This document shows, one piece after another, positions 19,278-27,644 of a stretch of DNA of 64,000 nucleotides. The position numbers and the translations under genes were made by a program. The stretch is from Pelomonas sp. BJYL3. Lineage in GTDB: Bacteria; Pseudomonadota; Gammaproteobacteria; Burkholderiales; Burkholderiaceae_C. Numbering within the stretch: the stretch's first letter is position 1; every line of letters starts with the position of its first letter. The notes under the pieces are model-generated. The model saw only the letters and a list, made by a program, of their open reading frames with translations, did no database searches and was not told where the DNA came from. The stretch is from contig NZ_JANZKX010000006.1 of NCBI RefSeq assembly GCF_027257975.1, forward strand, positions 124,001 through 188,000, given 5' to 3'.

Positions 19278-20483
19278 TCAGGCAGGGATGAGGCCCAGCT
19301 CGCGGCCGGCCTGCGTGAAGGCGGCCACGGCCCTCTCCAGGTGGTGGCGCTCGTGCACGGCCGAGATCTGCACGCGGATGCGGGCCTGGCCCTTCCCCAC
19401 CACGGGGTAGAAGAAGCCCACGGCGTAGACGCCCAGCTCCAGCAGGCGCGCGCTGAGCTGCTGGGCCTTGACGGCGTCATAGACCATGATGGGCGTGATG
19501 GGGTGGGTGCCGGGCTTGATCTCGAAGCCGGCGGCCTGGATGGCCTCGCGGAAGTAGGCGGTGTTGGCCTCCAGCTTGTCGCGCAGCGCGGTGGAGCCTT
19601 CCAGGATGTCCAGCACGGCGATGGAACCGCCCACGATGCTGGGAGCCACGGTGTTGGAGAACAGATAGGGGCGCGAACGCTGGCGCAGCAGCTCGATCAC
19701 TTCCTTGCGGCCGGTGGTGAAGCCGCCCGAGGCTCCGCCCAGGGCCTTGCCCAGGGTGCCGGTGATGATGTCGATCTTGCCGAAGACGCCGCGGTGCTCG
19801 TGCGTGCCGCGGCCGGTCTTGCCCAGGAAGCCGCTGGCATGGCATTCATCGATGCCCAGCAGCGCGCCGTGGCGGTCGCAGATCTCGCGGATCTTGTCCA
19901 GCTGGGCGATGGTGCCGTCCATGGAGAAGACGCCATCCGTGAAGACCAGCTTGAAGCGCGCGCCGGCGGCCTCGGCGGCCTGCAGCTGGGCTTCCAGGTC
20001 GGCCAGGTCGTTGTGCTTGTAGCGGAAGCGCTTGGCCTTGCACAGGCGGATGCCGTCGATGATGGAGGCGTGGTTGAGCTCGTCGCTGATGATGGCGTCC
20101 TGCTCGCCCAGCAGGGGCTCGAAGAGGCCGCCGTTGGCGTCGAAGGCTGCCGCGTAGAGGATGGTGTCCTCGGTGCCCAGGAAGCGGGCGATGCGCTGCT
20201 CCAAGGTCTTGTGGATGTCCTGCGTGCCGCAGATGAAGCGCACGCTGGACAGGCCGTAGCCGTGCGTGCGCAGGGCCTCGTGGGCAGCCTCGATCACCTT
20301 GGGGTGCGAGGACAGGCCCAGGTAGTTGTTGGCGCAGAGGTTGATCACCTCGCGGCCCTCGCTGGTCTTGACCACGGCACCCTGGTGGCTGGTGATGATG
20401 CGCTCGCTCTTGAAGAGGCCGGCCTCGCGGATGGACTGCAGCTCGCTGCGCAGGTGGGCGTAGAAGTCTTCAGCATTGGCCAT
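19278..20483 (-). CDS. kbl: glycine C-acetyltransferase (2-amino-3-ketobutyrate CoA ligase)
   Basis: This 401-residue PLP enzyme of the alpha-oxoamine synthase family splits 2-amino-3-ketobutyrate with CoA to glycine and acetyl-CoA, completing threonine degradation. It has NLCANNYLGLSSHP near residue 50, GTQDIHKTLEQRIARFLG, DECHASGFLGKTGRGTHEH, and the PLP Lys in ITGTLGKALGGASGG (about 244). The start at 20483 (MANAEDFYAHL) has CAGGAGA 8 bases upstream and agrees with the 398-residue E. coli enzyme; a frame extending 7 codons upstream lacks support. It is first in a kbl-tdh operon and divergent from an XRE-cupin regulator that is a likely controller. Confidence 0.95.
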   Translation of the reverse strand: MANAEDFYAHLRSELQSIREAGLFKSERIITSHQGAVVKTSEGREVINLCANNYLGLSSHPKVIEAAHEALRTHGYGLSSVRFICGTQDIHKTLEQRIARFLGTEDTILYAAAFDANGGLFEPLLGEQDAIISDELNHASIIDGIRLCKAKRFRYKHNDLADLEAQLQAAEAAGARFKLVFTDGVFSMDGTIAQLDKIREICDRHGALLGIDECHASGFLGKTGRGTHEHRGVFGKIDIITGTLGKALGGASGGFTTGRKEVIELLRQRSRPYLFSNTVAPSIVGGSIAVLDILEGSTALRDKLEANTAYFREAIQAAGFEIKPGTHPITPIMVYDAVKAQQLSARLLELGVYAVGFFYPVVGKGQARIRVQISAVHERHHLERAVAAFTQAGRELGLIPA

Positions 20484-20617
20484 GTTCGGTCTCCTGGGGC
20501 ACAATCCATTAAATCGAATTCAGTTCACTATATCGAACTTTCGTGCAGTATCTGGGAATTGCATCCCAGGGTCAAGTGAACAAGCTGCCGTTGCCGGTCC
20601 TTCCGAGAGTCGCCACC
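20484..20617. promoter_or_regulatory. divergent control region of kbl-tdh and the XRE-cupin gene
   Basis: This AT-richer stretch carries an inverted repeat AGTTC-N8-GAACT (20522-20539) around TATA. Two direct copies of TTCGATwTA lie on the minus strand, 19 bases apart. A second inverted repeat, CTGGGA-N6-TCCCAG (20552-20569), is nearer the regulator gene. The spacing suggests operator half-sites on one face of the helix. I infer binding by the adjacent XRE-cupin protein. Confidence 0.5.
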
Positions 20618-21196
20618 ATGTCCGTCCCCCATCCCGACAGCCTTGAGCCGCCCCGCGTCGGCGCCACCCTTCAGGCGCTGCGCCAGGCCCAGGGCCTGTC
20701 GCTGGACGAGCTCTCGCGGCGGGCCGGGGTGAGCAAGAGCATGCTCTCGCAGATCGAGCGAAACCAGGCCAACCCGACGGTGGCCGTGGTCTGGCGCCTG
20801 GCCAATGCGCTGCGGGTGGAGCTGTCGGAGCTGCTGGGCGGTGAGAAGCCGGCCGCGCCGGCCATCGAGGTGGTGCCGGCGCATGGCATTCCCGGCATGA
20901 GCAGCCCCGACGGCAAGTGCCTGCTGCGCATCCTCGGCCCCATCGACATGGCCGGCCAGTTCGAGTGGTACGAGCTGACGGTGCAGCCCGGCGGCGCGCT
21001 GGAGTCCGGCGCACATGAGCCCGGCTCGCGAGAGCACCTCAGCGTGCTGGGCGGCCAGCTGGAGGTCTCGGCGGGCAACACCACGCAGAAGCTCAAGACG
21101 GGCGAGACAGCACGCTACGCCGTGGACGGCCCGCACGCCATCCGCAACACGGGCAAGCAGGCCGCGACGGCGCTGCTGGTGGTCATCCACCCCTGA
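20618..21196 (+). CDS. XRE-family regulator with C-terminal cupin domain
   Basis: This 192-residue DNA-binding regulator has an N-terminal HTH_3 domain (about residues 14-70: ALRQAQGLSLDELSRRAGVS, SKSMLSQIERNQANPTVAVV). A C-terminal cupin_2 beta-barrel (about 110-190: LTVQPGGALESGAHEPGSREH, GETARYAVDGPHAIRNTG) probably binds a small effector. Such proteins (PuuR/SutR-like) commonly control amine or amino-acid catabolism. The divergent kbl-tdh pair makes threonine or glycine degradation the likely target. ATG 20618 is preferred; an upstream GTG at 20543 would extend into the operator-like repeats. Confidence 0.8.
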   Translation: MSVPHPDSLEPPRVGATLQALRQAQGLSLDELSRRAGVSKSMLSQIERNQANPTVAVVWRLANALRVELSELLGGEKPAAPAIEVVPAHGIPGMSSPDGKCLLRILGPIDMAGQFEWYELTVQPGGALESGAHEPGSREHLSVLGGQLEVSAGNTTQKLKTGETARYAVDGPHAIRNTGKQAATALLVVIHP

Positions 21197-21228
21197 TCCT
21201 GACCGCCCCGAAGGCATCCGCTGCGCGC

Positions 21229-21260
21229 CAGGGCCTCGGGACCTCGGCAAGCGAGGCCTG
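21229..21260. terminator. hairpin between convergent regulator and yihY genes
   Basis: GGCCTCG (21232-21238) pairs with CGAGGCC (21252-21258), and CA/TG pairs extend the stem across one bulged G. It lies between two convergent genes and can act on both strands. There is no U-run. Confidence 0.4.
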
Positions 21261-21265
21261 AGGAA

Positions 21266-22543
21266 TCAGAGCAGCTCGGACAGGCGGATCTTCGTCCAGT
21301 CGCTGCGGGCCCACAGCAGGGCCAGCGATTCGCTGTGCTCGGCCAGCAGCGCCTTGATCAGGGGCGCGGCCGGCGTGTGGGTGGGCTCGCACAGCAGGGT
21401 CAGGCGCTGGGCGCCGGCTTCCTCGAGGCGGCCGACCAGGCTCATGCCGATGAGGGTGTCGACCACGGGCTCCAGCTGCAGCGCATCCACACGCAGCGCC
21501 GTGGCCAGGCTCAGGCTGCTGGCGCCGCCCTCGCCGGCGTCCCGCGAACGGCGCAGCTCGCGGATCACCTCCAGTGCCAGCTCGAAGGCCAGGCCCGGGG
21601 CGTCCCCTCGCCTGAGCATCTTGTGCGTGAGCGCCGGCGCGTTGGCCGCCAGGATGGCGCCCAGCAGCACGATGGCCCAGGCCACATAGATCCAGATCAG
21701 GAAGATGGGCACCGTCGCGAAGGCGCCGTAGAGCGTGGAGAACGTCGGCACCTGCTTGACGTACCAGGCCAGCAGGCCCTTGGCGAGCGTAAAGGCCACC
21801 GCCACGAAGACGCCGCCCAGGATGGCATGGCGCCAGCGCACATGGGTGTTGGGCACGTAGTGGAACAGCGCGGCCATGGCGGCGGCCAGCACGACGATGT
21901 CCATGCTGTTGAGCACCACCGAAAGGCCCTGGGGCAGCTTGTCCACCAGGCCCTGGCCGGCGGAGATGGCGTAGCTGGTGAGCGTGAGGCTGCCGCCCAG
22001 CAGCAGGGGGCACAGGGTCATGGCCGCCCAGTAGACCAGCACCCGCTGGGCGATGGGCCGCGGCTTCTTGACCCGCCAGATGGCGTTGAGCGTGCGGTCG
22101 ATGGTGAGCATCATCGCGCTGGCCGAGAAGCCCAGGGCGATCAGGCCCACCACGCCCAGCTTGTTGGCCTTGGCCGCGAACTGCGTCAGCGAGGCCAGCA
22201 CCGGCTTGGCGATGTTGGGCGGGATCAGGCTCTTGAGGAAGTACTTCTCCAGGGCCGCCTGGAAGGCCGAGAACATGGGGAAGGCGGTGAACAGGGCCAG
22301 CATCACCGTCAGCAGGGGCACCAGGGAGATCAGCGTGGTGAACGTGAGGCTGCCTGCGGTGAGGCCCAGGCGCTCTTCCTTGAATCGCACCTTGAAGGTC
22401 TGCAGGGTCTGCAGCCAGGGCCAGCTGATGAGTTCGTCGAAGAACTCATGGATCAGGGCGATGGGGTTGTGGCTGCGCCCCTCCAGGCGGCTGCCGTCCT
22501 GCGGGTGGGCCATGCGGCTCTCGTTGCGGCTCTCTTCACTCAT
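21266..22543 (-). CDS. YihY family inner-membrane protein (formerly called RNase BN)
   Basis: This polytopic membrane protein of about 425 residues has the family core GLTAGSLTFTTLISLVPLLTVMLALF in the first helix. FSASAMMLTIDRTLNAIWRVKKPR and LYGAFATVPIFLIWIYVAW follow, making about six helices in residues 60-290. A cytosolic C-terminal region of about 130 residues (from the Arg-rich segment to RLSELL) is longer than in E. coli YihY and may hold a winged-helix-like domain. The old ribonuclease BN label is not supported for this family. The start is uncertain: 22543 is only 19 bases from the divergent ATG, and an ATG at 22513 would leave room for promoters. Confidence 0.8.
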   Translation of the reverse strand: MSEESRNESRMAHPQDGSRLEGRSHNPIALIHEFFDELISWPWLQTLQTFKVRFKEERLGLTAGSLTFTTLISLVPLLTVMLALFTAFPMFSAFQAALEKYFLKSLIPPNIAKPVLASLTQFAAKANKLGVVGLIALGFSASAMMLTIDRTLNAIWRVKKPRPIAQRVLVYWAAMTLCPLLLGGSLTLTSYAISAGQGLVDKLPQGLSVVLNSMDIVVLAAAMAALFHYVPNTHVRWRHAILGGVFVAVAFTLAKGLLAWYVKQVPTFSTLYGAFATVPIFLIWIYVAWAIVLLGAILAANAPALTHKMLRRGDAPGLAFELALEVIRELRRSRDAGEGGASSLSLATALRVDALQLEPVVDTLIGMSLVGRLEEAGAQRLTLLCEPTHTPAAPLIKALLAEHSESLALLWARSDWTKIRLSELL

Positions 22544-22561
22544 GCTGGCTATGATGCCAGC
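22544..22561. repeat. inverted repeat between two divergent start codons
   Basis: GCTGGC (22544-22549) and GCCAGC (22556-22561) flank TATGAT (22550-22555). The element fills nearly the entire space between the ATG of the YihY gene and the ATG of the DUF2069 gene. Confidence 0.5.
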
Positions 22562-22562
22562 C

Positions 22563-22982
22563 ATGTCAAGCCACCCCACCGCCCCCCTGCCCCCGACGGA
22601 CCGCGTCGCCCCCAGCGGCGCCGAGACGCTGTCGCGCAACCTGGCCTTCTACAGCCTGCTGGCGCTCTTCGTCCTGTGCCTGGCCTGGGAGCTGTGGCTG
22701 GCCCCTGTGGGCCGAGGCACCCTGGCCATCAAGGCCCTGCCCCTGCTCGTGCCCCTGGCCGGCCTGTGGCGCTACCGGCTCTACACCTTCCGCTGGCTGA
22801 GCCTCATGGTCTGGCTCTATGTGGCCGAGGGCCTGGTGCGCGCCACCAGCGACCGCGGGCTGTCCGTCTGGCTGGCCTGCCTGGAAGTGCTGCTGGGCGT
22901 GCTGATTTTCGTGGCCTGCTCGATGCAGGTGCGCCAGCGCCTGGCCGCGGCCCGGGCTGCCCATGCCCAGCCGGAGGCCTGA
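22563..22982 (+). CDS. DUF2069 small membrane protein
   Basis: This 139-residue integral membrane protein has about four predicted helices: FYSLLALFVLCLAWELWLAP, AIKALPLLVPLAGLWRY, LSLMVWLYVAEGLVRA and WLACLEVLLGVLIFVACS. The cytosolic ends are polar. The conserved ALPLLxPLxG and YRLYTFRWLSLMVWLY pattern is that of DUF2069, a proteobacterial family of unknown function. Its stop is directly followed by the ATG of the FAD oxidase gene (TGAATG), so the two are probably translationally coupled. Confidence 0.75.
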   Translation: MSSHPTAPLPPTDRVAPSGAETLSRNLAFYSLLALFVLCLAWELWLAPVGRGTLAIKALPLLVPLAGLWRYRLYTFRWLSLMVWLYVAEGLVRATSDRGLSVWLACLEVLLGVLIFVACSMQVRQRLAAARAAHAQPEA

Positions 22983-24410
22983 ATGGACGAGGCGGCGCGC
23001 ATGGCATTTCTCGCGCAGGCCCGCCAACTGATCGGTGCCGAGCAGTTGCTGGTCGGCGAAGGGCTGGACGCCTACGAGAAGGACTGGCGCAAGCGCTACG
23101 CCGGCCGCGCCCTGGCGGTGGCAAGACCTGGCACCACGGCCGAGGTGGCCGCGCTGCTCAGGCTCTGTGCGGTGCATGGGGTGAGCCTCGTGCCCCAGGG
23201 CGGCAACACCGGACTGGTCGGCGGCGGCGTGCCGGATGGCAGCGGGCAGCAGCTGCTGCTGTCCCTGCGCCGCCTGCGGCAGATCCGGCAGGTCGATCCG
23301 GCCAACCTGACCCTCACCGCCGAGGCCGGCTGCCTGCTGGCCGAGGTCCAGGCCGCGGCCAGTGCCGCCGGCCTGCTCTTCCCGCTGAGCCTGGGCGCCG
23401 AGGGCAGCTGCACCCTCGGCGGCAATCTGGCCACCAATGCCGGGGGCACCCAGGTGCTGCGCTATGGCAATGCGCGCGAGCTGTGCCTGGGCCTGGAGGT
23501 GGTGACGCCGCAGGGCGAGGTCTGGCAGGGCCTCAGCGGCCTGCGCAAGGACAACACCGGCTACGACCTGCGCGACCTCTTCATCGGCAGCGAGGGCACG
23601 CTGGGCGTGATCACCGCCGCCACGGTCAAGCTCTACCCCGCCCCGCAGGCCTGCATGACGGCGCTGGCGGCCTGCCCCACGCTGGACGCGGCCCTCGCGC
23701 TGCTCAAGCGCGCCCGGGCCCTGGCCGGTGCCACGCTCACCGGTTTCGAGCTGATCAGCCGTTTCTGCCTGCAGCTGGTGCGGCGCCATTTCCCGCAGAT
23801 TCCCCAGCCCCTGGCCGACGACGCCGCCGCGCCCTGGGCTGTGCTGCTGGAGCTGTCCGACCACGAGGACGAGGCCCATGCCCGCCAGCTACTGGAGCGC
23901 ATCCTCGGCGAAGCGCTGGAGGCCGGCGAGGCCCTGGATGCCGCGGTGGCTCAGTCCATGAGCCAGGCGCGGCAGCTGTGGCACCTGCGCGAGAGCATCC
24001 CGCTGGCGCAGAGCGAGGAAGGCCTCAACATCAAGCACGACATCGCCCTGCCCATCTCGGCCATCCCGGCCTTCGTGGCGGACTGCGAGGCCGCGCTGCA
24101 GGCCCACTGCCCCGGCGTGCGCCTGGTCTGCTTCGGCCACCTGGGCGATGGCAACCTGCACTTCAACGTGCAGGCGCCCGAGGGCCAGGACCCAGCCGCC
24201 TTCCTGCGCGCGCAGGAGCCGGCCATCAATGCGCTGGTCTACGAGCGGGTCCTGCAACGGGGCGGCTCCATCTCGGCCGAGCATGGCATCGGCCAGCTCA
24301 AGCGCGAGCAGCTCGCAATGACCAAGGACCCCGTGGCCCTGGCGCTGATGCGGCAAATAAAAAAGGCCCTGGATCCCCAGGGCCTCCTGAATCCGGGCCG
24401 GCTGCTCTGA
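22983..24410 (+). CDS. FAD-linked oxidase/dehydrogenase (GlcD / D-2-hydroxyacid dehydrogenase type)
   Basis: This 475-residue flavoprotein has a PCMH-type FAD domain (PQGGNTGLVGGGVPDGSG, about residues 65-82; LGAEGSCTLGGNLATNAGGT, about 137-156; FIGSEGTLGVITAATVKLYP, about 200-219). The C-terminal cap carries FGHLGDGNLHFNV and AEHGIGQLKREQL. This is the glycolate oxidase GlcD / D-2-hydroxyglutarate dehydrogenase family, which oxidises D-2-hydroxyacids and passes electrons on. No glcE or glcF genes are adjacent, so a stand-alone D-2-hydroxyglutarate or D-lactate dehydrogenase is more likely than glycolate oxidase. The last codons contain a terminator for the opposite strand. Confidence 0.85.
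   Translation: MDEAARMAFLAQARQLIGAEQLLVGEGLDAYEKDWRKRYAGRALAVARPGTTAEVAALLRLCAVHGVSLVPQGGNTGLVGGGVPDGSGQQLLLSLRRLRQIRQVDPANLTLTAEAGCLLAEVQAAASAAGLLFPLSLGAEGSCTLGGNLATNAGGTQVLRYGNARELCLGLEVVTPQGEVWQGLSGLRKDNTGYDLRDLFIGSEGTLGVITAATVKLYPAPQACMTALAACPTLDAALALLKRARALAGATLTGFELISRFCLQLVRRHFPQIPQPLADDAAAPWAVLLELSDHEDEAHARQLLERILGEALEAGEALDAAVAQSMSQARQLWHLRESIPLAQSEEGLNIKHDIALPISAIPAFVADCEAALQAHCPGVRLVCFGHLGDGNLHFNVQAPEGQDPAAFLRAQEPAINALVYERVLQRGGSISAEHGIGQLKREQLAMTKDPVALALMRQIKKALDPQGLLNPGRLL
24355..24385 (-). terminator. intrinsic terminator of the second RND operon, inside the convergent FAD gene
   Basis: AGGCCCTGG (24364-24372) and CCAGGGCCT (24377-24385) form a perfect 9-base-pair stem with a 4-base loop. 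Read on the minus strand the hairpin is followed by TTTTTTATTT (24364-24355). It lies 41 bases past the stop of the minus-strand RND gene but within the last codons of the plus-strand FAD oxidase gene. Confidence 0.85.
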
Positions 24411-24425
24411 GCCGGCCGGGCCGGG

Positions 24426-27400
24426 TCACTTGACGGGCTCGAAGGTGACCGCACCCCGGTTGCGCCACCATTGCAGCGGCTTGACGACCAGCAGGCGGTA
24501 GACGGCACGCACCATCACCAGGGCCAGCAGGGCCTCGACGAAGGTCAGCACAAAGGCCACGAAGGCGTTCCAGCGTTCAGCACGGCGACCGAACTTGGCG
24601 AACATGCGGTCTTTGGCGATCTCGATGCTGTCATAGAAGCTCGGCACCACCAGCAGCGTCAGCAGCGTCGAGGTGATGGTGCCGCCGATGATGGCCACGG
24701 CCATGGGGCGGTAGAACTCGCCGCCGTCGCCCACGCCGATGGCCACCGGCAGCATGCCGGCGATCAGCGCGAAGGTCGTCATCAGGATGGGGCGCAGGCG
24801 CTTGCGGCCGGCGTGCATCAGGGCCTCTTCACGGTCCATGCCCTCGGCCTCTTCCTGGCGTGCGGCGTCCAGCAGCAGGATGGCGTTCTTGGCCACCAGG
24901 CCCATGAGCATGATGATGCCGATGAAGCTCATCAGGTTCAGCGTGCCCTTGGTCAGCAGCAGGGCCACCACCACGCCGATCAGGGACAGCGGCAGCGACA
25001 GCATCACGCCCAGGGGCGCGGTGAAGGAGCCCATCTGCATCACGAGGATGAGGTACATCAGGCCCACGCCGCTGATCAGGGCGATGAACATGGCACCGAA
25101 GACCTCGGCCTGCGTCTCCGAGTCACCGCCCAGCTCCAGGCCGAAGCCCGGCGGGAAGTCGATGGCCTTGGCGATCTTCAGCGCGTCCTGCGTGACCTCG
25201 CCCGGCGAGCGGTCGTGGGCATTGGCCGAGACGGTGATCGTGCGCTTGCCGTTGGCATGCTCGATCTGCGCCGGGCCGCGGCCCATGCGGATGCTGGCGA
25301 TCTGCTCCAGCGGCACCATGCGGTTGGTGCCGGTGACGGCCACGGGCAGGCGCTCGATGTTGCTGAGGTCCACGCGATCCTGCGGGTGCAGGCGCACGGC
25401 GACGTCACGGGTCTCTCCGGTGGGATCGACCCAGTCGCCCACCTCGACGCCGGCGAAGGCCACGCGCAGCGCCTGGGCGGCATCACCCACCGAGATGCCC
25501 AGCGAGTTGGCCAGGCCGCGGTTGAGCTCGATCTGCAGCTCGTCCTGCGGCGCCTGCTCGGACAGGCCCACGTCCACCGCGCCCTTGACCTCGCGCAGCT
25601 TGGCGATGAAGTCGTTGCTGATGTCCAGCAGGCGGCGGGCATCCGTGCCGTAGAACTGGATCTGCACCGGCTTCTGGCCGCCGTTGTTGAGGTTGGACTG
25701 CACCGTGTACTCGGCGCCGACCAGGCGCGAGATCTTGCCGCGCAGGTCAACGGCGATCTCCTCGGCGGAGCGCTTGCGGTCCTTGGCCTTGCCCAGGTCC
25801 ACGTAAATGGTGCCGCCACTCACCGTCACGCGGCTGTTGGTGGCCACGGTCTCGGGGATGGTCCGGGCCAGGCCGGCCGCAGCCTCCAGCTTCAGCTTGG
25901 CGTACTCCAGGTTGGCGCTGGCGGGGGTGCGCACGTTGACCATCAGCATGCCGGCGTCAGACGAAGGCAGGAAGGTCGTGCCCAGGAACTTGGCGGCCAG
26001 CACGATGGCGCCGATCAGGCTGCCCACCGCAAAGGCGGCCATCCAGCGGCGGTGATGCAGGGCCCAGGCAATGACCTGGCCGTAGCGGTCGGACTGGTGG
26101 TCGAACCACTTGTTGAAGCGCTCCAGCACGCGGCCGATGCCCTTGCGCGGCGCGTCATGGGCATGCGGCGGATCACCCCAGTAGGCCGACAGCATGGGGT
26201 CCAGCGTGAAGGAGATCAGCAGGCTCACCAGCACCGAGGCCACGACGGTCAGGCCGAAGGGCCGGAACCATTCGCCCGACACCCCGGGCATGAAGCCCAC
26301 GGGGATGAACACCGCCACGATGGAGAAGGTGGTGGCCGCCACCGCCAGGCCGATCTCGGCCGTGCCGTTCAGGGCCGCGGTGCGGCGGTCGGCGCCGCGC
26401 TCCATGTGGCGCACGATGTTCTCGCGCACCACGATCGCGTCGTCGATCAGCACGCCGATGGCCAGCGAGAGGCCCAGCAGGCTCATGAAGTTCAGCGTGA
26501 AGCCGCACAGCCACACGGCGATGAAGGCCGCGATCACCGAGGTGGGCAGGCTCAGCGCGGTGATCAGGGTCGAACGCCAGGAGTTCAGGAAGACGTAGAC
26601 CACCGCGATGGTCAGGCCCGCACCGAAGACCAGGGCGTGGATGACGTTGTTGAGGTTCTCCTGCGATTCCTTGCCCTCGTCACGCGTGACCTCCAGCGTA
26701 GTGCCCTTGGGCAGGGTCGGGGCGATCTGGTCGACCAGCTTGCGCACCTCCTTGGCCACGGTCACGGTGGAGGAATCGCGCGAGCGCGTCACGGCAATGC
26801 CCACGTTGGGATGGCCGTTGCGCACGCTGAAGCTGCTCAGTTCTGCAAAGCCGTCCTCGATCTGGGCCAGCTGGCCCAGGCGGATGGACTCGTCACCATT
26901 GCGCTTGACCACCACCTGCTGGAAGTCCGCCGGGCGCTCGATGCGACCCTGCAGCCGGATGCTCTGGTCCTCCATGGCGCCGCGCACCTTGCCCACCGGC
27001 ACCGAGATGTTCTGTGCGCGCAGGGCGGCGACGACGTCGGTCACCGAGACGTTGAACTCGCGCAGCTTCTCCGCGCGCAGCAGCACGCTCAGCTCGCGGT
27101 GCAGCGCGCCGTTGACGTTGACCGTGGCCACGCCGTTGATGGCGCGGAACTTGTCGGCCAGCTGGTCCTCGGCGATGTGGCTGATCTCGGCATGGCTCTG
27201 CGTGGTGGACGAGAGCGAGACCTGCATCACCGGCTGGGCCGAGACGTCGAAGCGCTGCAGCACGGGCTCGCGCATCTCGACCGGCAGCTTGTAGCGCACG
27301 GTGGCGATGGCGTTGCGCACGTCATCTGCGGCCTCGATCAGGTTCTTGCTGAAGTTGAAGATCAGCTGGAACTCGGCCAAGCCCTCGCGGGAGGTCGAGT

Positions 27401-27641
27401 AGACCTTGCGAACGCCGGAGAGGCCCTGCAGGGACTTCTCGATGCGATTGACCACCTCGCGCTCCACCGTGTCCGGCGAGGCGCCCGGGTAGGCGATGCT
27501 CAGGAAGAGCATGGGCTCCTGGACGTCGGGGATGGAGTTGACGCGCAGCTTGTTCAGCGCCATCAGGCCCAGGGCCATCAGCGAGATGATCACGACGATG
27601 GTCGCGATCGGCTTCTTGATGCTGAAGTTGGAAAGGAACAT
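24426..27641 (-). CDS. RND efflux pump inner-membrane subunit (second copy type)
   Basis: This 1071-residue HAE1-family transporter is distinct from the pump at 7396. The N-terminus FSIKKPIATIVVIISLMALG forms the first membrane helix. The proton relay is [19 protein letters not shown] (about residues 393-411) and the Lys partner VAKNAILLLDAARQEEAEG (about 915). Complete porter domains are present. The start at 27641 lies 3 bases downstream of the adaptor stop. The substrate is unknown. The lipoprotein adaptor next door matches a MexAB/AcrAB-like two-gene layout lacking its outer-membrane component. Confidence 0.9.
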   Translation of the reverse strand: MFLSNFSIKKPIATIVVIISLMALGLMALNKLRVNSIPDVQEPMLFLSIAYPGASPDTVEREVVNRIEKSLQGLSGVRKVYSTSREGLAEFQLIFNFSKNLIEAADDVRNAIATVRYKLPVEMREPVLQRFDVSAQPVMQVSLSSTTQSHAEISHIAEDQLADKFRAINGVATVNVNGALHRELSVLLRAEKLREFNVSVTDVVAALRAQNISVPVGKVRGAMEDQSIRLQGRIERPADFQQVVVKRNGDESIRLGQLAQIEDGFAELSSFSVRNGHPNVGIAVTRSRDSSTVTVAKEVRKLVDQIAPTLPKGTTLEVTRDEGKESQENLNNVIHALVFGAGLTIAVVYVFLNSWRSTLITALSLPTSVIAAFIAVWLCGFTLNFMSLLGLSLAIGVLIDDAIVVRENIVRHMERGADRRTAALNGTAEIGLAVAATTFSIVAVFIPVGFMPGVSGEWFRPFGLTVVASVLVSLLISFTLDPMLSAYWGDPPHAHDAPRKGIGRVLERFNKWFDHQSDRYGQVIAWALHHRRWMAAFAVGSLIGAIVLAAKFLGTTFLPSSDAGMLMVNVRTPASANLEYAKLKLEAAAGLARTIPETVATNSRVTVSGGTIYVDLGKAKDRKRSAEEIAVDLRGKISRLVGAEYTVQSNLNNGGQKPVQIQFYGTDARRLLDISNDFIAKLREVKGAVDVGLSEQAPQDELQIELNRGLANSLGISVGDAAQALRVAFAGVEVGDWVDPTGETRDVAVRLHPQDRVDLSNIERLPVAVTGTNRMVPLEQIASIRMGRGPAQIEHANGKRTITVSANAHDRSPGEVTQDALKIAKAIDFPPGFGLELGGDSETQAEVFGAMFIALISGVGLMYLILVMQMGSFTAPLGVMLSLPLSLIGVVVALLLTKGTLNLMSFIGIIMLMGLVAKNAILLLDAARQEEAEGMDREEALMHAGRKRLRPILMTTFALIAGMLPVAIGVGDGGEFYRPMAVAIIGGTITSTLLTLLVVPSFYDSIEIAKDRMFAKFGRRAERWNAFVAFVLTFVEALLALVMVRAVYRLLVVKPLQWWRNRGAVTFEPVK

Positions 27642-27644
27642 GGA

